NCBI RefSeq assembly: GCF_023661085.1
Contig: NZ_JAHDJT010000050.1
Location: 1-8,679 of the forward strand
From: Wolbachia pipientis
GTDB lineage: Bacteria > Pseudomonadota > Alphaproteobacteria > Rickettsiales > Anaplasmataceae
Reading direction: 5' to 3'
DNA length: 8,679 nt
The stretch's first letter is position 1. The number at the start of each line of letters is the position of its first letter. The translations under genes were made by a program, and so were the position numbers. A model generated the notes under the pieces. The model saw only the letters and a program-made list of their open reading frames with translations, did no database searches and was not told the DNA's origin. Of this stretch, positions 8,375 through 8,679 are shown piece after piece.

Positions 8375-8450
8375 TGTCATGTAAGTAACTCCTCCTGTCA
8401 TCCAAGTACCTTCTTTTTTTGTCATCCCAGTGCTCCGACACTGGGATCCA
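8375..8450. repeat. Wolbachia-type intergenic palindrome with degenerate flanking copies
   Basis: ATCCCAGTG (8424-8432) and CACTGGGAT (8439-8447) form a perfect 9-bp stem around CTCCGA. The surrounding GTCATCCCAGTG...CACTGGGATCCAAG is of the type I recognise as a dispersed Wolbachia intergenic repeat. Two degraded half-copies precede it: TGTCATGTAAGTAA at 8375 and TGTCATCCAAGTAC at 8396, against TGTCATCCCAGTGC at 8420. The spacing is 21 and 24 bases. A seven-T run (8414-8420) lies just before the intact copy. The 8246-8464 frame that spans it shows no protein-like composition. Confidence 0.65.
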
Positions 8451-8469
8451 AGATACTACTTTAGTAATA

Positions 8470-8657
8470 AATGTTTAGGAAATTTACCAAGCGAGAAAAA
8501 AAGCAAAAGAAGCCCTGGTCAGTATTTATTTTTAGTATTGGCGTTTTTATGCTTTAAACGCTGCAATTTAGCTGCTTTTAAGCGCAACTAGTCTAAGCTA
8601 TAATATTTAAGAAATTTACCAGATAGGAAAAAAAGACAATAAAACCCCGAGGTAGCT
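8470..8657. repeat. imperfect direct repeats, 132-bp period (VNTR-like)
   Basis: Two blocks of about 55 bases match at a constant offset of 132. GAAATTTACCA occurs at 8479-8489 and 8611-8621, and the following seven-A run with G on both sides at 8496-8502 and 8628-8634. Similarity continues, more weakly, upstream and into AAAGAAGCCCTGG / AAAACCCCGAGG. The sequence between is rich in inverted repeats, for example GCGTTT (8541-8546) with AAACGC (8556-8561), and a perfect TATAAT at 8599-8604. The second copy nears the window end, so more units may follow. The organisation resembles intergenic tandem-repeat loci used to type Wolbachia strains. Confidence 0.55.
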
Positions 8658-8679
8658 AGTTATTCCACTCTCTATTTTA

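Larger units (their letters stand above)
8203..8679. other. gene-free, repeat-rich intergenic region
   Basis: No supported gene lies in these 477 bases. They contain the hairpin at 8275-8296, the palindrome group at 8375-8450 and the 132-bp-spaced direct repeats, with an 8-base TTTGCAAA palindrome at 8218-8225. The only frame of note (8246-8464) runs through the repeats, has no ribosome binding site, and encodes a low-similarity Cys/Leu/Ser-rich string. Confidence 0.7.

Noticed and set aside
8375..8450. CRISPR array
   Set aside because: The three TGTCAT segments are short, diverged and not separated by regular spacers; they fit a decayed palindromic repeat.
8246..8464. 72-codon plus-strand ORF after surE
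   Set aside because: It runs through a hairpin and the dispersed palindrome, has no ribosome binding site, and its translation (Cys/Ser/Leu/Phe-rich) resembles no protein family I know.

Overview
The window looks like a piece of an AT-rich alphaproteobacterial endosymbiont chromosome, most likely Wolbachia (Anaplasmataceae). The reasons are strong A/T bias in coding and intergenic DNA, weak Shine-Dalgarno signals, an ankyrin-repeat relic, alphaproteobacterial-type CoxC, LigA and SurE sequences, and near the right end a palindrome of the GTCATCCCAGTG...CACTGGGATCC type that I recall as abundant in Wolbachia intergenic DNA. The genus call is recognition from memory, not a database result.

Layout, left to right. 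(1) 38-266: remains of an ankyrin-repeat gene, split into two frames. (2) 297-1015: a good sigma70-type promoter, then rplU (L21), rpmA (L27) and tRNA-Ile(GAU). The tRNA begins on the base after the rpmA stop, so the three probably share one transcript. (3) 1080-2252: metK (S-adenosylmethionine synthetase). (4) 2370-3755: two tandem TenA/THI-4 (thiaminase II-like) genes. The first is broken by a +1 frameshift after codon 29 and has lost an active-site Asp; the second is intact and overlaps the first's stop codon. (5) 3803-5119: coxC (cytochrome c oxidase subunit III) and ruvC (Holliday junction resolvase), joined with no intergenic base. (6) 5202-7238, minus strand: ligA (NAD-dependent DNA ligase), convergent with ruvC across a short gap holding an imperfect inverted repeat. 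(7) 7459-8202: surE (survival protein/nucleotidase), divergent from ligA. (8) 8203-8679: no gene. It holds a hairpin, a Wolbachia-type palindrome with degenerate flanking repeats, and two copies of a roughly 55-bp direct repeat 132 bp apart, running to the window edge.

Most of the window is conserved housekeeping: ribosome and tRNA supply, methyl-donor synthesis, respiration, and DNA recombination and joining. The accessory signals are the decaying ankyrin and TenA genes and the repeat-rich right end. I did not find a convincing undescribed multigene system. The most informative places are the TenA pair (one copy decaying, one kept) and the VNTR-like repeat block at the right edge.
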